Assembly (NCBI GenBank): GCA_009775225.1
Contig: VSPE01000027.1
Coordinates: forward strand, 1 to 28,227
DNA length: 28,227 bases
Direction of reading: 5' to 3'
From: Muribaculaceae bacterium
GTDB taxonomy: Bacteria; Bacteroidota; Bacteroidia; Bacteroidales; Muribaculaceae
In this document: positions 1 through 7,643 of the stretch, piece by piece
How positions within the stretch are numbered: position 1 is the stretch's first letter
How the letters are laid out: every line of letters begins with the position of its first letter
Program-made: the position numbers and the translations under genes
Notes under the pieces: generated by a model
The model's database searches: none
What the model was told of the DNA's origin: nothing
Seen by the model: the letters and a program-made list of their open reading frames with translations, nothing else

Positions 1-1
1 G

Positions 2-178
2 CAGTCGCACAATGTCCGGTTGGTTGTGCGTACCTCCGACACGCGCCACATTGCCGCTTTCTTGCCCGGGGTTGACAGATTCTTAACATCGGTTGACAGG
101 CCTCAGGCCTGTCTGCCTTCGTGCTATGCTGTGGGTGCTACACTTCGTTTCGGAGAGCATTGTCCTTTTATGGAGTGA
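2..178 (+). CDS. C-terminal end of an unrecognised protein (partial)
   Basis: A reading frame enters from the left edge and stays open for 58 codons, ending in TGA at 176-178. Many codons end in G or C, as in the confident genes here, and the frame stops just before a bidirectional hairpin that also closes dnaA. That is what a convergent gene end would look like. The peptide contains RHIAAFLPGVDR and ends GEHCPFME. I do not recognise the family. The fragment is short enough that it could be an open frame by chance; the rest of the gene lies outside the window. Confidence 0.4.
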   Translation, partial: QSHNVRLVVRTSDTRHIAAFLPGVDRFLTSVDRPQACLPSCYAVGATLRFGEHCPFME

Positions 179-277
179 TTGGCATTAGATATGTTGTGGA
201 GTTATGTGTAGGTTAGGAAGCTTGCGCAGCCCATTTTGTACTGTATACGCCTCAATATGCGTACGTGTTAAAACAAG

Positions 278-303
278 CACGGCAGCCTATGTAGGCTGCC
301 GTG
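278..303 (-). terminator. Bidirectional rho-independent terminator after dnaA
   Basis: A perfect inverted repeat of up to 12 bp per arm (CACGGCAGCCTA / TAGGCTGCCGTG) lies 20 bp beyond the dnaA stop. On the minus strand it is followed by a T-rich stretch (CTTGTTTTAA), and on the plus strand by a moderately T-rich one. It can therefore serve both dnaA and the partial gene on its left. Confidence 0.8.
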
Positions 304-323
304 GTATGTATTATTGTTGTGTG

Positions 324-1718
324 TCAGTTGGTGTTTATTACCGCTTCGATGCTGTCGAGGTCAGCTGCGAGCTTCTTCTCGGTTGACAGTCGGTCTTCAA
401 TACTGTTGCAGGCGTAGATTACTGTTGCATGTGTGCGGTCGATTTTGTGCCCGATAGTTGTGAGTGGCATCTTCGCAAGTTTTTTTGCGAGGTACATCAC
501 AATCTGGCGTGCATCGGAAACTTCTCGCTTGCGTGTCTTGGTAAAGAGAAGGTCGGGAGATATGTTGTAATGCGATGCTACCGCTTCTGTAATCATTTCG
601 AAATTGACTTGCTTGCGGTTTATCTTTACGGCGTTTGCCATAACGCGGCGAGCAAGCTCAAGTGATATGTCGCGGTTAAGCACTGTTGCGTGTGCCATGA
701 GTGAAACTACGATACCTTCAAGTTCGCGTACGCTATTAGTTACGTTGCTGGCTATGAATTCGGCAACGTCGCAGGGTAGGGCAAGGCCGTCCTGTTCGGC
801 TTTCAACTTCAGTACGTCGCGGCGGAGTGTTATGTCGGGGCGCTCAAGCTCTACCTGCATACCCCATTTGAAGCGACTTAGAAGGCGTTCCTCAAATCCT
901 TCCATTTCGGCGGGAGAGCGGTCGCTCGACATTATTATCTGTCGGTCGTGCTGGCGCAGATGATTGAAGATATGGAAGAATGTGTTCTGTGTGCCTGGCA
1001 TGTTCTGCAAATCCTGGATGTCATCGATAATGAGTGTGTCGATGCTCTGATAGAAATGGAAGAAGCTGTTTATGTTTTTGGCGGCAGCAGCTGTGTACTG
1101 GCTTTGGAATAGTCGGGCCGTGATGTAAAGTACGCGCGCCTTAGGGTTGCGTTCTTTGATTCGGATGCCTATTGCCTGAATGAGGTGTGTCTTTCCAACA
1201 CCGGCAGGGCCGAATACGAAAAGAGGATTGAATGTCTTGAGCGATGGGTTGTTGCCTATTGCTTCACCAATAGAGCGGGCTATCTTGTTGCTGTCGCTTT
1301 GACAATAGTTCTCAAAAGTGTATCGAGGATTGAGCTGAGGGTCGAAGTCCTCATTGTTGTCGTTGCGGAAGGGATTTGCCGGCTGAGCTTTGCTCTGAGC
1401 AAGGATTGTTGCCGATGGGGCGGAACTCTTCTGTATGTTTGCCGTCGAGGGGTCTGAGCCGACAGTGCGGTATCCGTAGAAAATCTGCACACCTTCACCG
1501 AATACTTTCTTGACTGCAGCACGCACGACAGGCTGAAACCGTTCTTCGAGCTGGTCAGCGAAGAACGAGCCGGGCACCATAAGTATGAGCTTGCGCTCGG
1601 CGACATTATACTCCATGCATGAAATGTCGCGAAACCAGGTGTCATATTGAACGGGCGTAATGATGTCCTTGATAAACAGACAGCACTGCGCCCAGAGCTC
1701 TTGTGCAGTTTGAGTCAT
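324..1718 (-). CDS. dnaA: Chromosomal replication initiator protein DnaA
   Basis: DnaA binds DnaA boxes at the origin and uses ATP-dependent filament formation to open DNA for helicase loading. The 464-residue protein has the expected layout: domain I at about 1-85 (QELWAQC start), a variable linker to about 130, the AAA+ domain with Walker A GPAGVGKT near 170-177 and Walker B LIIDD near 229-233, and a C-terminal DNA-binding domain. The DnaA signature is in the form IGHKIDRTHATVIYAC, a variant of the usual GRDHTTVLHAC. The longest open frame begins 22 codons upstream at 1784. I chose the Met at 1718 because its N-terminus, MTQTAQELW, matches the usual DnaA start and the extra residues resemble translated leader. 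The gene is single, ends at a hairpin terminator and has a DnaA-box-bearing gap upstream, which allows autoregulation. Confidence 0.97.
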   Translation of the reverse strand: MTQTAQELWAQCCLFIKDIITPVQYDTWFRDISCMEYNVAERKLILMVPGSFFADQLEERFQPVVRAAVKKVFGEGVQIFYGYRTVGSDPSTANIQKSSAPSATILAQSKAQPANPFRNDNNEDFDPQLNPRYTFENYCQSDSNKIARSIGEAIGNNPSLKTFNPLFVFGPAGVGKTHLIQAIGIRIKERNPKARVLYITARLFQSQYTAAAAKNINSFFHFYQSIDTLIIDDIQDLQNMPGTQNTFFHIFNHLRQHDRQIIMSSDRSPAEMEGFEERLLSRFKWGMQVELERPDITLRRDVLKLKAEQDGLALPCDVAEFIASNVTNSVRELEGIVVSLMAHATVLNRDISLELARRVMANAVKINRKQVNFEMITEAVASHYNISPDLLFTKTRKREVSDARQIVMYLAKKLAKMPLTTIGHKIDRTHATVIYACNSIEDRLSTEKKLAADLDSIEAVINTN

Positions 1719-1753
1719 TGGTGAGGTTTGTTGATGTGTTGTTTTATCGAGTA

Positions 1754-1785
1754 CAAAGTTGGGGCTAATTTTTACAAAAAACAAC
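1754..1785 (-). promoter_or_regulatory. Possible dnaA promoter
   Basis: On the minus strand GTTG and CAACTTTG are separated by 20 nt. The spacing fits the Bacteroidetes -33/-7 pattern, although the -7 box has CA in place of the leading TA. The inferred transcript start lies about 30 nt before the dnaA ATG. Confidence 0.4.
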
Positions 1786-1844
1786 TACATAAAAATTTGC
1801 AAAAAAGAAATATAGTGCAAGTGAGTCGTATACAGCTTTTTAGT

Positions 1845-1860
1845 AAAAAAGTTATCAACA
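1845..1860 (+). promoter_or_regulatory. DnaA box-like repeat, copy 1
   Basis: AAAAAAGTTATCAACA. The TTATCAACA core differs by one base from the consensus DnaA box TTATCCACA. It is identical over 16 bp to the copy at 1922-1937. Confidence 0.6.
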
Positions 1861-1921
1861 TATTGACATTTTAGTAGTTTTGAATGACTCAAAGTGTTGC
1901 TGATTAGCTGAATAGTGATGC

Positions 1922-1937
1922 AAAAAAGTTATCAACA
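1922..1937 (+). promoter_or_regulatory. DnaA box-like repeat, copy 2
   Basis: A second exact copy of AAAAAAGTTATCAACA, in the same orientation and 77 bp from the first. It lies between copy 1 and the AT-rich tract. Confidence 0.6.
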
Positions 1938-2041
1938 CTATTTGCGCATGGGCGTCATGATACTGCGCAGGCTATTGTGGAGGGGCTATTTAGGGGAAAA
2001 CTGTTAAAAAATTTATTTGTAATAATTTTAAATAAGACTTT

Positions 2042-2845
2042 TTATTCCTTCCAATAGATTTCTTCGATAGTGTGGGGGGAGTGGCGTTTATCTTCTGGTG
2101 GAAGCTGCATATAATTGCCGTAAAGGCCGCTGAGATATGTGTGGCGGTCGGTGAGCGCAAAGAAATTGCGGTCTTCAAACGGAATTAATTCGACATTGCT
2201 GAAAACAGATGCGGAAAAGAGTTCCTTGCGACCGTAACCCCATACGAGTACACCGCGGTTCTGTGCCTCCTCGATACCTTGCCGGCATTTGCGTTCGTAC
2301 CATACTGCGAGGCGCCGCAGCGATATCGGTGCGGTAAGTATATTCAGGATGCGTATTGCTATCTTTTTGGATAGGGAGTTGTATGGTGTGGGCTTAAGAA
2401 ACTTACCGCAGTAGAGCTTGCGTGCATGCGTGATTTTGTCGATATACTTCAAGCTTTTATCTCGGCTGTCGAATGCAGAGTCTACAGGGAATACGTCGAT
2501 AGAGACTCCGGTATGTTGTCCCTTGGTGCGCTCGATAATCACTGTACGTGTGTCTTCTATTTTTGCGAAAGGCAGAGTATGACCAGGGTCTGTTTCCATT
2601 GAGTGGAGGCGGTAGTACGGGTGAGTGTCCGACTTGTAGCTTCTTATAAAGCGGTCATAGTCTTTGCGTTCCATGAGTATGTCGATGTCATCATCCCACG
2701 GGATGAAGCCTCCGTGACGTACCGCACCGATTAGGGTGCCGTAGCATATCGAGTAGCGGATGTTGTTTTCGATGCAGTATTGGTGTACGTCGGATAGAAT
2801 GTCAAGCTGTATTTGTTTTGATTCTTCTGTGTCAATACTTCGCAT
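2042..2845 (-). CDS. LicD-family phospho/phosphonotransferase
   Basis: LicD proteins belong to the nucleotidyltransferase-fold superfamily. They transfer phosphocholine or related groups from CDP/CMP-activated donors to cell-surface glycans. The 267-residue protein shows the family hallmark at about residues 36-56: YGTLIGAVRH followed by GFIPWDDDIDI, whose acidic residues bind metal. It has no signal peptide or clear membrane segment, so it probably acts in the cytoplasm or at the inner face of the membrane. It is the last gene of the phosphonate operon and its start overlaps the glycosyltransferase end by 14 bp, suggesting translational coupling. In this context the donor is more likely CMP-hydroxyethylphosphonate than CDP-choline, since no choline genes are seen. 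The family call is firm; the substrate is inferred from neighbours. Confidence 0.88.
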   Translation of the reverse strand: MRSIDTEESKQIQLDILSDVHQYCIENNIRYSICYGTLIGAVRHGGFIPWDDDIDILMERKDYDRFIRSYKSDTHPYYRLHSMETDPGHTLPFAKIEDTRTVIIERTKGQHTGVSIDVFPVDSAFDSRDKSLKYIDKITHARKLYCGKFLKPTPYNSLSKKIAIRILNILTAPISLRRLAVWYERKCRQGIEEAQNRGVLVWGYGRKELFSASVFSNVELIPFEDRNFFALTDRHTYLSGLYGNYMQLPPEDKRHSPHTIEEIYWKE

Positions 2846-3962
2846 ATTGAGAGTCGGTTAGTATTTTGTAGTTTCTCAGATAGGCCGCAGCGGTGGCTTT
2901 TACAGAGTAATTGCGGCATACTTCTTCTTTTGCAGAACGTGCTTTGGCGAGAGCATCGCCATATCGGTTGCGGATATGTATTATTTTATCGGCGAGGTCA
3001 GAGGCGTCGCCTGATGTAAATGTATATCCGAATGTATCGTTCTTAGTGATTTCAGCAGGTCCCTGGCCCGCGGATACGAGCACAGGTACTTCGGCAGCCA
3101 TGGCTTCGGCTACTGTGAGACCAAAACCTTCTTTTCGTGATGGTTGCACGAAGAGGTCGTAGTCGCGCAGATGTGAGGCTATGTAGCTCTGTTCTTTTGA
3201 GCCTACAAAGACAATACGGCCGGTCATATTGCGAGCCTCCGCAAGCTTTTGTAGATGCTCAAGGGAGTCGCCTTTTCCTATCATGGTGACAGTAATGTCG
3301 TATATCCCGCGTTGTGAAAGCAGTGAAAGAGCTTCGATAAGGAGGTCTTGGCCTTTCTTTGTATGGTCGAGACGGCTCACCTGTACGATTTTAAAGCCGC
3401 CGGAAGGCAGTTCTGCCGGTCGTGGCGTGAAGTTTTCGGTAAGAATACCGTTGTACACTACGGTCGAGGGGATGCCGTATATGTCTGCCAGCCCGCGTGC
3501 CACAGAATCCGATATGGCGAAGATTTGCGGAATGAGCTGTGCCGCGCGCACATTGTTGAGCCTCGGTCGTAGCATCCACTGCATGAGATTTATCCAGCGG
3601 TTAGACACTCCTTTTACTCCGTGAGGTATATCGTGTACGGTACAACATACACGCGAGCGCCACCGTTTGGCAATGAAGTTGGATGTAGCAGTATGATGCA
3701 GGTGTATTATGTCGGGCTGTACGGCATCAAGCTCACGGTTTATAGCGTTAATGAACGACAGAGACCTTGTGCCCGGTCTGCGCCCTATATATATAATGTG
3801 TACAGCCGGGTCAAGACGTTCGATTAGCTCCGGAGCATAAAGGTCGTTGATAAGCATCATGCACACCCGGGCACCGGATTTTACCTGCTCGTTTATTATG
3901 TTTACAAGCATGGTTTCGATGCCGCCGTATGACAGCCCCCAGTATATGTGCACTATATTCAT
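2832..3962 (-). CDS. Glycosyltransferase family 4 (GT-B fold)
   Basis: This is a retaining glycosyltransferase that would add a sugar from a nucleotide-sugar donor to a growing glycan. The 376-residue protein has an N-terminal Rossmann domain with the GGIE motif near residues 13-16. The C-terminal donor-binding domain carries VSRLDHTKKGQDLL and the E-x7-E signature EGFGLTVAE near residue 280, followed by a Gly-rich PVLVSAGQGP stretch. This is the classic Glycos_transf_1 arrangement at normal length. The gene starts 3 bp after the reductase gene and overlaps the licD-type gene. It probably makes or extends the acceptor glycan that receives the phosphonate. Donor and acceptor sugars cannot be read from the sequence. 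Confidence 0.92.
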   Translation of the reverse strand: MNIVHIYWGLSYGGIETMLVNIINEQVKSGARVCMMLINDLYAPELIERLDPAVHIIYIGRRPGTRSLSFINAINRELDAVQPDIIHLHHTATSNFIAKRWRSRVCCTVHDIPHGVKGVSNRWINLMQWMLRPRLNNVRAAQLIPQIFAISDSVARGLADIYGIPSTVVYNGILTENFTPRPAELPSGGFKIVQVSRLDHTKKGQDLLIEALSLLSQRGIYDITVTMIGKGDSLEHLQKLAEARNMTGRIVFVGSKEQSYIASHLRDYDLFVQPSRKEGFGLTVAEAMAAEVPVLVSAGQGPAEITKNDTFGYTFTSGDASDLADKIIHIRNRYGDALAKARSAKEEVCRNYSVKATAAAYLRNYKILTDSQYAKY

Positions 3963-3965
3963 GGC

Positions 3966-5066
3966 TCACCGATTGTTTATTGCAGTCTGAAGTATATGGC
4001 GTGCGTCTGCAGCGTCGATATCGGCAGGATTGTTTGCGAGACGCTTGAGGTTTATTTCCGAGGCCAGCAAATCAATATCGTAAGTCATGTCGCGGGGCGT
4101 AAGACCGAGGCGAGCGGTATATTCTGATAGCGTCGAGGCTATATCTTCCCCAAGGCCAAGGATGAGTTTCAGTTCATTTCTTTTGCTCTCCGGCATACCC
4201 GGTCGCGACATATTGATTTGTGCGATTGAAGGGAATGTCAGAGCTACAGCGTGGCCGTGCGGATATGAGTAGTGAGAGGTAAATGGGTAGGAGAACGCAT
4301 GCGGAGCCGTTGTCTTGGTTATGTCGATAGCCCTTCCGGCCATATATGCACCTTCTGAGGCTTTCGCACGACATTCATCGTCGTACTGGTTTTCAACCAG
4401 ACGAGGAAGAGTCGTATAGAGCAGATTTATGGCATTCAATGCCAGTGCGTCGGACTCTGGGGTCGCATTACGGTTCCAATATGCCTCAATAGCCTGTGCA
4501 AGCGCGTCGAAACCTGCGCAGGCAGTGAGGTAGGGTGGTGTTCCATAGGTGAACGTACAATCTACGATGGCAATATCAGGTCGGATATGTTCGTGCTCGA
4601 TAGAGTGTTTGATGCCGTTGTGGTACAGCACGGCGAAATGTGTTGCCTCACTACCTGTTCCGGCGGTTGTGGGCAAGGCTGCAAGGGGTATGAGAGAGGC
4701 TGTCGGGGTATGCGTGTCGCCGAATATATCTCCTGGATATGCGTACGAGAAGCGAATGAGCTTCGCCATGTCAATCACACTGCCGCCACCCACTGCAATA
4801 ATAGCGTCGGGATTTGTGTTGCGGATATATTCCATACCTCGGGCCAGTCCTTTCGTGTCGGGATTAGGGGCGAAGTCGCAGAAGCGCGCAACTTCGATGT
4901 GTAGCCTTTCGAGCAACGGGAGTATGGTCTCGGCCGCGCCACATTTCTCAAAAGAAGCCTTTCCTGTTACGAGCATAACTCGTCGAGGCTTGAACTCTGC
5001 AAGAAATCCTTCAAGTCGAGCCGCCGCGCCGGGCGCTATGATATGCGCCTGCTCAGTCATCGGCAA
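3966..5066 (-). CDS. Phosphonoacetaldehyde reductase, iron-type alcohol dehydrogenase (PhpC-like)
   Basis: The predicted reaction is NAD(P)H-dependent reduction of phosphonoacetaldehyde to 2-hydroxyethylphosphonate. The 366-residue protein is a type III (iron-containing) alcohol dehydrogenase with the cofactor loop GGGSVID at residues 93-99, PTTAGTGSE at 132-140 and a PHGHAVA motif near 269-275. The canonical metal-binding segment GxDALxHAIE reads GFDALAQAIE, so D187 is kept but the usual His is Gln191; His256 and His270 remain as candidate ligands. The function call rests on position: it overlaps the decarboxylase gene by 14 bp and follows the mutase in one operon. No aminotransferase for the alternative product 2-aminoethylphosphonate is present. 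Start choice is open between Met at 5066 and Met at 5060. Confidence 0.82.
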   Translation of the reverse strand: MPMTEQAHIIAPGAAARLEGFLAEFKPRRVMLVTGKASFEKCGAAETILPLLERLHIEVARFCDFAPNPDTKGLARGMEYIRNTNPDAIIAVGGGSVIDMAKLIRFSYAYPGDIFGDTHTPTASLIPLAALPTTAGTGSEATHFAVLYHNGIKHSIEHEHIRPDIAIVDCTFTYGTPPYLTACAGFDALAQAIEAYWNRNATPESDALALNAINLLYTTLPRLVENQYDDECRAKASEGAYMAGRAIDITKTTAPHAFSYPFTSHYSYPHGHAVALTFPSIAQINMSRPGMPESKRNELKLILGLGEDIASTLSEYTARLGLTPRDMTYDIDLLASEINLKRLANNPADIDAADARHILQTAINNR

Positions 5067-6189
5067 GATTTTTCATGAGAGCCTGCTTATTGTCGGCCGG
5101 TGTAGTGGTGGGCCTGCCAAGGTCTTTGCGGGCTCCTTTGCGCACTTTCACTTCGATAAATGTGGGGCCTTGCAACTTGGCAGCTTCTTCGAGAATGTTA
5201 GACATGGAACCGAGCTCGGTTGTAGTGAACACATTTCGGTAGCCCGTAGCCTTGGCAATCGCAGGGAGGTCGAGTCTAAAGCCTATTGTTGGCTGCCCGC
5301 CAACAGAGTCGTGCGCTCCGTTATTGAAAACGATATGCACTAAATTGGCCGGTGCGAGCTGGCCGTTAATGCCGAGAGAACCCATGTGCATGATTGTGGC
5401 GCCGTCGCCGTCGAAGCAGTACACCGGGCGCTTCGGTCGTGCCAGCGCAATACCGAGAGCGATTTGAGAGGCATGTCCCATTGAGCCGACGGTGAGAAAA
5501 TCGCGGCTGTGGTCTTCGCCGCGAGCCTCGCGGGTTTCAAAGAGCTCCCGCGAAATCATGCCGGTGGTCGAGACTATTACAGCATTTTCTGGAATTGAGC
5601 CAAGCGCGGATGCAATGGCTTCTTCGCGCCCCGAAATTACGCCCTCAGGAGCTTCCGAAGTCGAGGCGAGCTTATATGTCTCGAATGTATCTTTGCGCAC
5701 TACCAGTGCGTAGGGGCGCGAAGTTTCCACCATATAAGCAGCAGCATGTTCGAGTTGCGTCAGGGCAGTCGAAGTGTCGGTGTCGAGCACCTGATACTCT
5801 ATGCCCATAGTCTCGAGGAGTGGGAGTGTTGTCTTGCCCTGCTTCACATGCTGAGGTTCGTCCTTTACTCCAGGTTCGCCACGCCAGCCTATTATGAGCA
5901 GGAGCGGTATACCATATACATCGCTGTCGGTGAGCGAGAGGAGCGGATTTACAGCATTGCCGATGCCTGAGTTCTGCATATATACGGCACCGGGGCGCCC
6001 GGTGGCCAGATAGTGACCGGCAGCCAAAGCTATCGCTCCGCCTTCATTTGCCGCGATAATATTATCGTTGGCGGGAATATTGTCCTGAATATAAGCGCAG
6101 AGGCTTTTGAGAAGAGAGTCGGGAACACCGGCATAAAAATCGATGCCGAGCCCTTGAAGGCGGGTAATAAATTCGCTTGGGCTGACCAT
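5053..6189 (-). CDS. ppd: Phosphonopyruvate decarboxylase
   Basis: This thiamine-diphosphate enzyme decarboxylates phosphonopyruvate to phosphonoacetaldehyde, the irreversible step that pulls the unfavourable PEP mutase reaction forward. The 378-residue protein has the expected order: an N-terminal Pyr domain with the conserved catalytic Glu in AANEGGA (about residue 49), and a C-terminal PP domain with the ThDP/Mg motif GDGAT (261-265) ending at NNGAHDSVGGQ near 289-299. This C-terminal block is typical of phosphonopyruvate and sulfopyruvate decarboxylases. Placement 2 bp downstream of pepM selects the phosphonate reaction. Length is normal for single-chain Ppd. It is soluble and cytoplasmic. 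Confidence 0.95.
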   Translation of the reverse strand: MVSPSEFITRLQGLGIDFYAGVPDSLLKSLCAYIQDNIPANDNIIAANEGGAIALAAGHYLATGRPGAVYMQNSGIGNAVNPLLSLTDSDVYGIPLLLIIGWRGEPGVKDEPQHVKQGKTTLPLLETMGIEYQVLDTDTSTALTQLEHAAAYMVETSRPYALVVRKDTFETYKLASTSEAPEGVISGREEAIASALGSIPENAVIVSTTGMISRELFETREARGEDHSRDFLTVGSMGHASQIALGIALARPKRPVYCFDGDGATIMHMGSLGINGQLAPANLVHIVFNNGAHDSVGGQPTIGFRLDLPAIAKATGYRNVFTTTELGSMSNILEEAAKLQGPTFIEVKVRKGARKDLGRPTTTPADNKQALMKNLADD

Positions 6190-6191
6190 TG

Positions 6192-7496
6192 TTATTTAGT
6201 GCCTGGTATAAGTTCGAGTATTTCTTTTACGGGCATGCAGAGTTCGTTTGCTTCCAGCGAGCGACCGTGAGTGAGTATGCACTTGGCAGTATTTACCATT
6301 GCCGGATACGCGCTGCGGAGCATGTGGTTGGCGTAAATGACCACGTTTACGCCCCATTCTGCGAGCTCGTCTTCGGTAATATGGTTGTATGTTGTCGGAA
6401 CAACTACGATAGGTATATCGGAGTGTACTTTGCGTAGCTCGCGGCAGAAAGCTTTGATGTCTTCGCCCGATTTGTCTTTGCTGTGAATCATGATGCCGTC
6501 GGCACCAGCTTCGATGTATGCGAGTGCACGTTCCATAGCATCTTCAAGACCTTTGCCGGCGATGAAGCTCTCGATACGCGCAATAATCATGAAGTCGGGA
6601 GTAATCTGAGCCTGCTTGCCAGCATGGATTTTTGCGCAGAAACCTTCGATAGAGTCTTGGGTCTGAATTGCCTCCGTGCCGAACAGTGAGTTTTTCTTCA
6701 AGCCTACTTTATCTTCGATTATCACTGCTGATATTCCAAGGCGCTCGAGGGTACGAACCGTGAATACGAAGTGCTCGGTTTTACCGCCTGTGTCGCCGTC
6801 GAATATCACAGGTTTCGTAGTACATTCAAGTGCATCGTTGAGTGCGTGGAGGCGGGTGGTGAGGTCTACGGCCTCAATATCGGGTTTGCCTTTGGAGGTT
6901 GAATCGGTGAGAGAGCTAGACCACATACCGTCGAACTCCTGCCTGCGGCCGTTTACGGTGACAGATGTATTCTCGATTATGAGACCTGTAAGACCGCTGT
7001 GGCTCTCACAGATGCGAACAATCTTTTTTGCAGCGATGAGTCGGCGCAATCTTTTGAGGCGTATTTCGGGAGTTGTGCCAATCTCTTTGAGTTTGGCGTT
7101 GAGCTGAGTGGAAGATATGCCGTGAGTGTATGGTATGTCGACAACCGTACCACCCCATTGTGCCAGAGTATCAATCACGCGCTGGCGGGTTTCTTTTTGC
7201 ACACCTTCTTTCCAATCATCGCCGTGAACTACATAGTCGGGGCGCAACTTTTCAAGATTGGGCACATAGTCGAGAGTGGTCTGAGGGATAACTGAGTCTA
7301 CTCCTTTGAGATTGCTTACCACAAGGGCGCGCTGGTCGTAGTTGAGATAAGGCAGACGTTTGTAGCTTGCAATGGCCCGGTCAGTGAGAACGCCGACCAC
7401 AACACGGCCCAGCTTTGCTGCTTCATGAATTATATTAAGGTGTCCGGGATGAATTATGTCTGCGCTCATCCCTACATACACTAATTTGTCTTGCAT
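6192..7496 (-). CDS. pepM: Bifunctional cytidylyltransferase-phosphoenolpyruvate mutase
   Basis: The C-terminal half is PEP mutase, which rearranges PEP to phosphonopyruvate and creates the C-P bond. It carries the diagnostic motif EDKVGLKKNS (261-270) and DGDTGG (233-238), whose acids bind Mg; EDK-x5-NS separates true mutases from isocitrate-lyase relatives. The N-terminal half (about 1-140) is a TagD-like cytidylyltransferase with HPGH at 16-19 and GISST at 126-130. It should activate a phosphonate with CTP. Such fusions are known in phosphonate clusters. The open frame extends 42 codons further upstream, but that stretch crosses the promoter and a low-quality leader, so I start at MQDKLVYVG, giving 434 residues. 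First gene of the operon. Confidence 0.95.
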   Translation of the reverse strand: MQDKLVYVGMSADIIHPGHLNIIHEAAKLGRVVVGVLTDRAIASYKRLPYLNYDQRALVVSNLKGVDSVIPQTTLDYVPNLEKLRPDYVVHGDDWKEGVQKETRQRVIDTLAQWGGTVVDIPYTHGISSTQLNAKLKEIGTTPEIRLKRLRRLIAAKKIVRICESHSGLTGLIIENTSVTVNGRRQEFDGMWSSSLTDSTSKGKPDIEAVDLTTRLHALNDALECTTKPVIFDGDTGGKTEHFVFTVRTLERLGISAVIIEDKVGLKKNSLFGTEAIQTQDSIEGFCAKIHAGKQAQITPDFMIIARIESFIAGKGLEDAMERALAYIEAGADGIMIHSKDKSGEDIKAFCRELRKVHSDIPIVVVPTTYNHITEDELAEWGVNVVIYANHMLRSAYPAMVNTAKCILTHGRSLEANELCMPVKEILELIPGTK

Positions 7497-7530
7497 ATAA
7501 GTCCGGGCGAAAAGTTGGTTTTCGCAAATG

Positions 7531-7562
7531 CAAAGGTATATTTTTTTGTGTGATTTGCCAAA
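7531..7562 (-). promoter_or_regulatory. Promoter of the phosphonate operon
   Basis: On the minus strand TTTG (7559-7562) and TACCTTTG (7531-7538) are separated by exactly 20 nt, a full match to the Bacteroidetes housekeeping -33/-7 consensus. The predicted start is near 7525, leaving a leader of about 28 nt before the pepM ATG. A terminator for the preceding gene lies just upstream, so the operon is an independent unit. Confidence 0.8.
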
Positions 7563-7577
7563 TAATCCGAGCAAAAA

Positions 7578-7608
7578 CAGAGGGGTGGTCCTTGCGACCG
7601 CCCCTCTG
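7578..7608 (-). terminator. Rho-independent terminator upstream of the phosphonate operon
   Basis: On the minus strand CAGAGGGGCGGTC pairs with GACCACCCCTCTG (13 bp with one G-T) around a 5-nt loop and is followed by TTTTTG. It ends the small-protein or tamL transcript before the pepM promoter. Confidence 0.85.
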
Positions 7609-7643
7609 CCGTTGTTTTTCAAGTTGGTTAACGGGATTTAATG

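Larger units (their letters stand above)
1719..2041. other. oriC: Candidate replication origin (oriC) / dnaA regulatory region
   Basis: This 323-bp gap between dnaA and the licD-type gene contains no gene. It holds two identical 16-mers with the DnaA-box-like core TTATCAACA (1845-1860 and 1922-1937). A very AT-rich tract runs from about 1994 to 2043, next to the boxes, and resembles a DNA unwinding element. Position beside dnaA, repeated boxes and an AT-rich block are the usual components of a bacterial origin. Only two good boxes are visible, so dnaA autoregulation without origin function remains possible. Confidence 0.5.

Noticed and set aside
95..111. Near-palindrome ACAGGCCT-C-AGGCCTGT as an operator
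   Set aside because: It falls inside the partial open frame with no promoter nearby, and a one-base loop cannot form a useful hairpin.
70..389. Three copies of GGTTGACAG (70-78, 91-99, 381-389), considered as a repeat family
   Set aside because: Two copies sit in the putative partial coding frame (encoding VDR twice) and one in dnaA; nine bases is short and spacing is irregular, so chance or coding similarity explains them.
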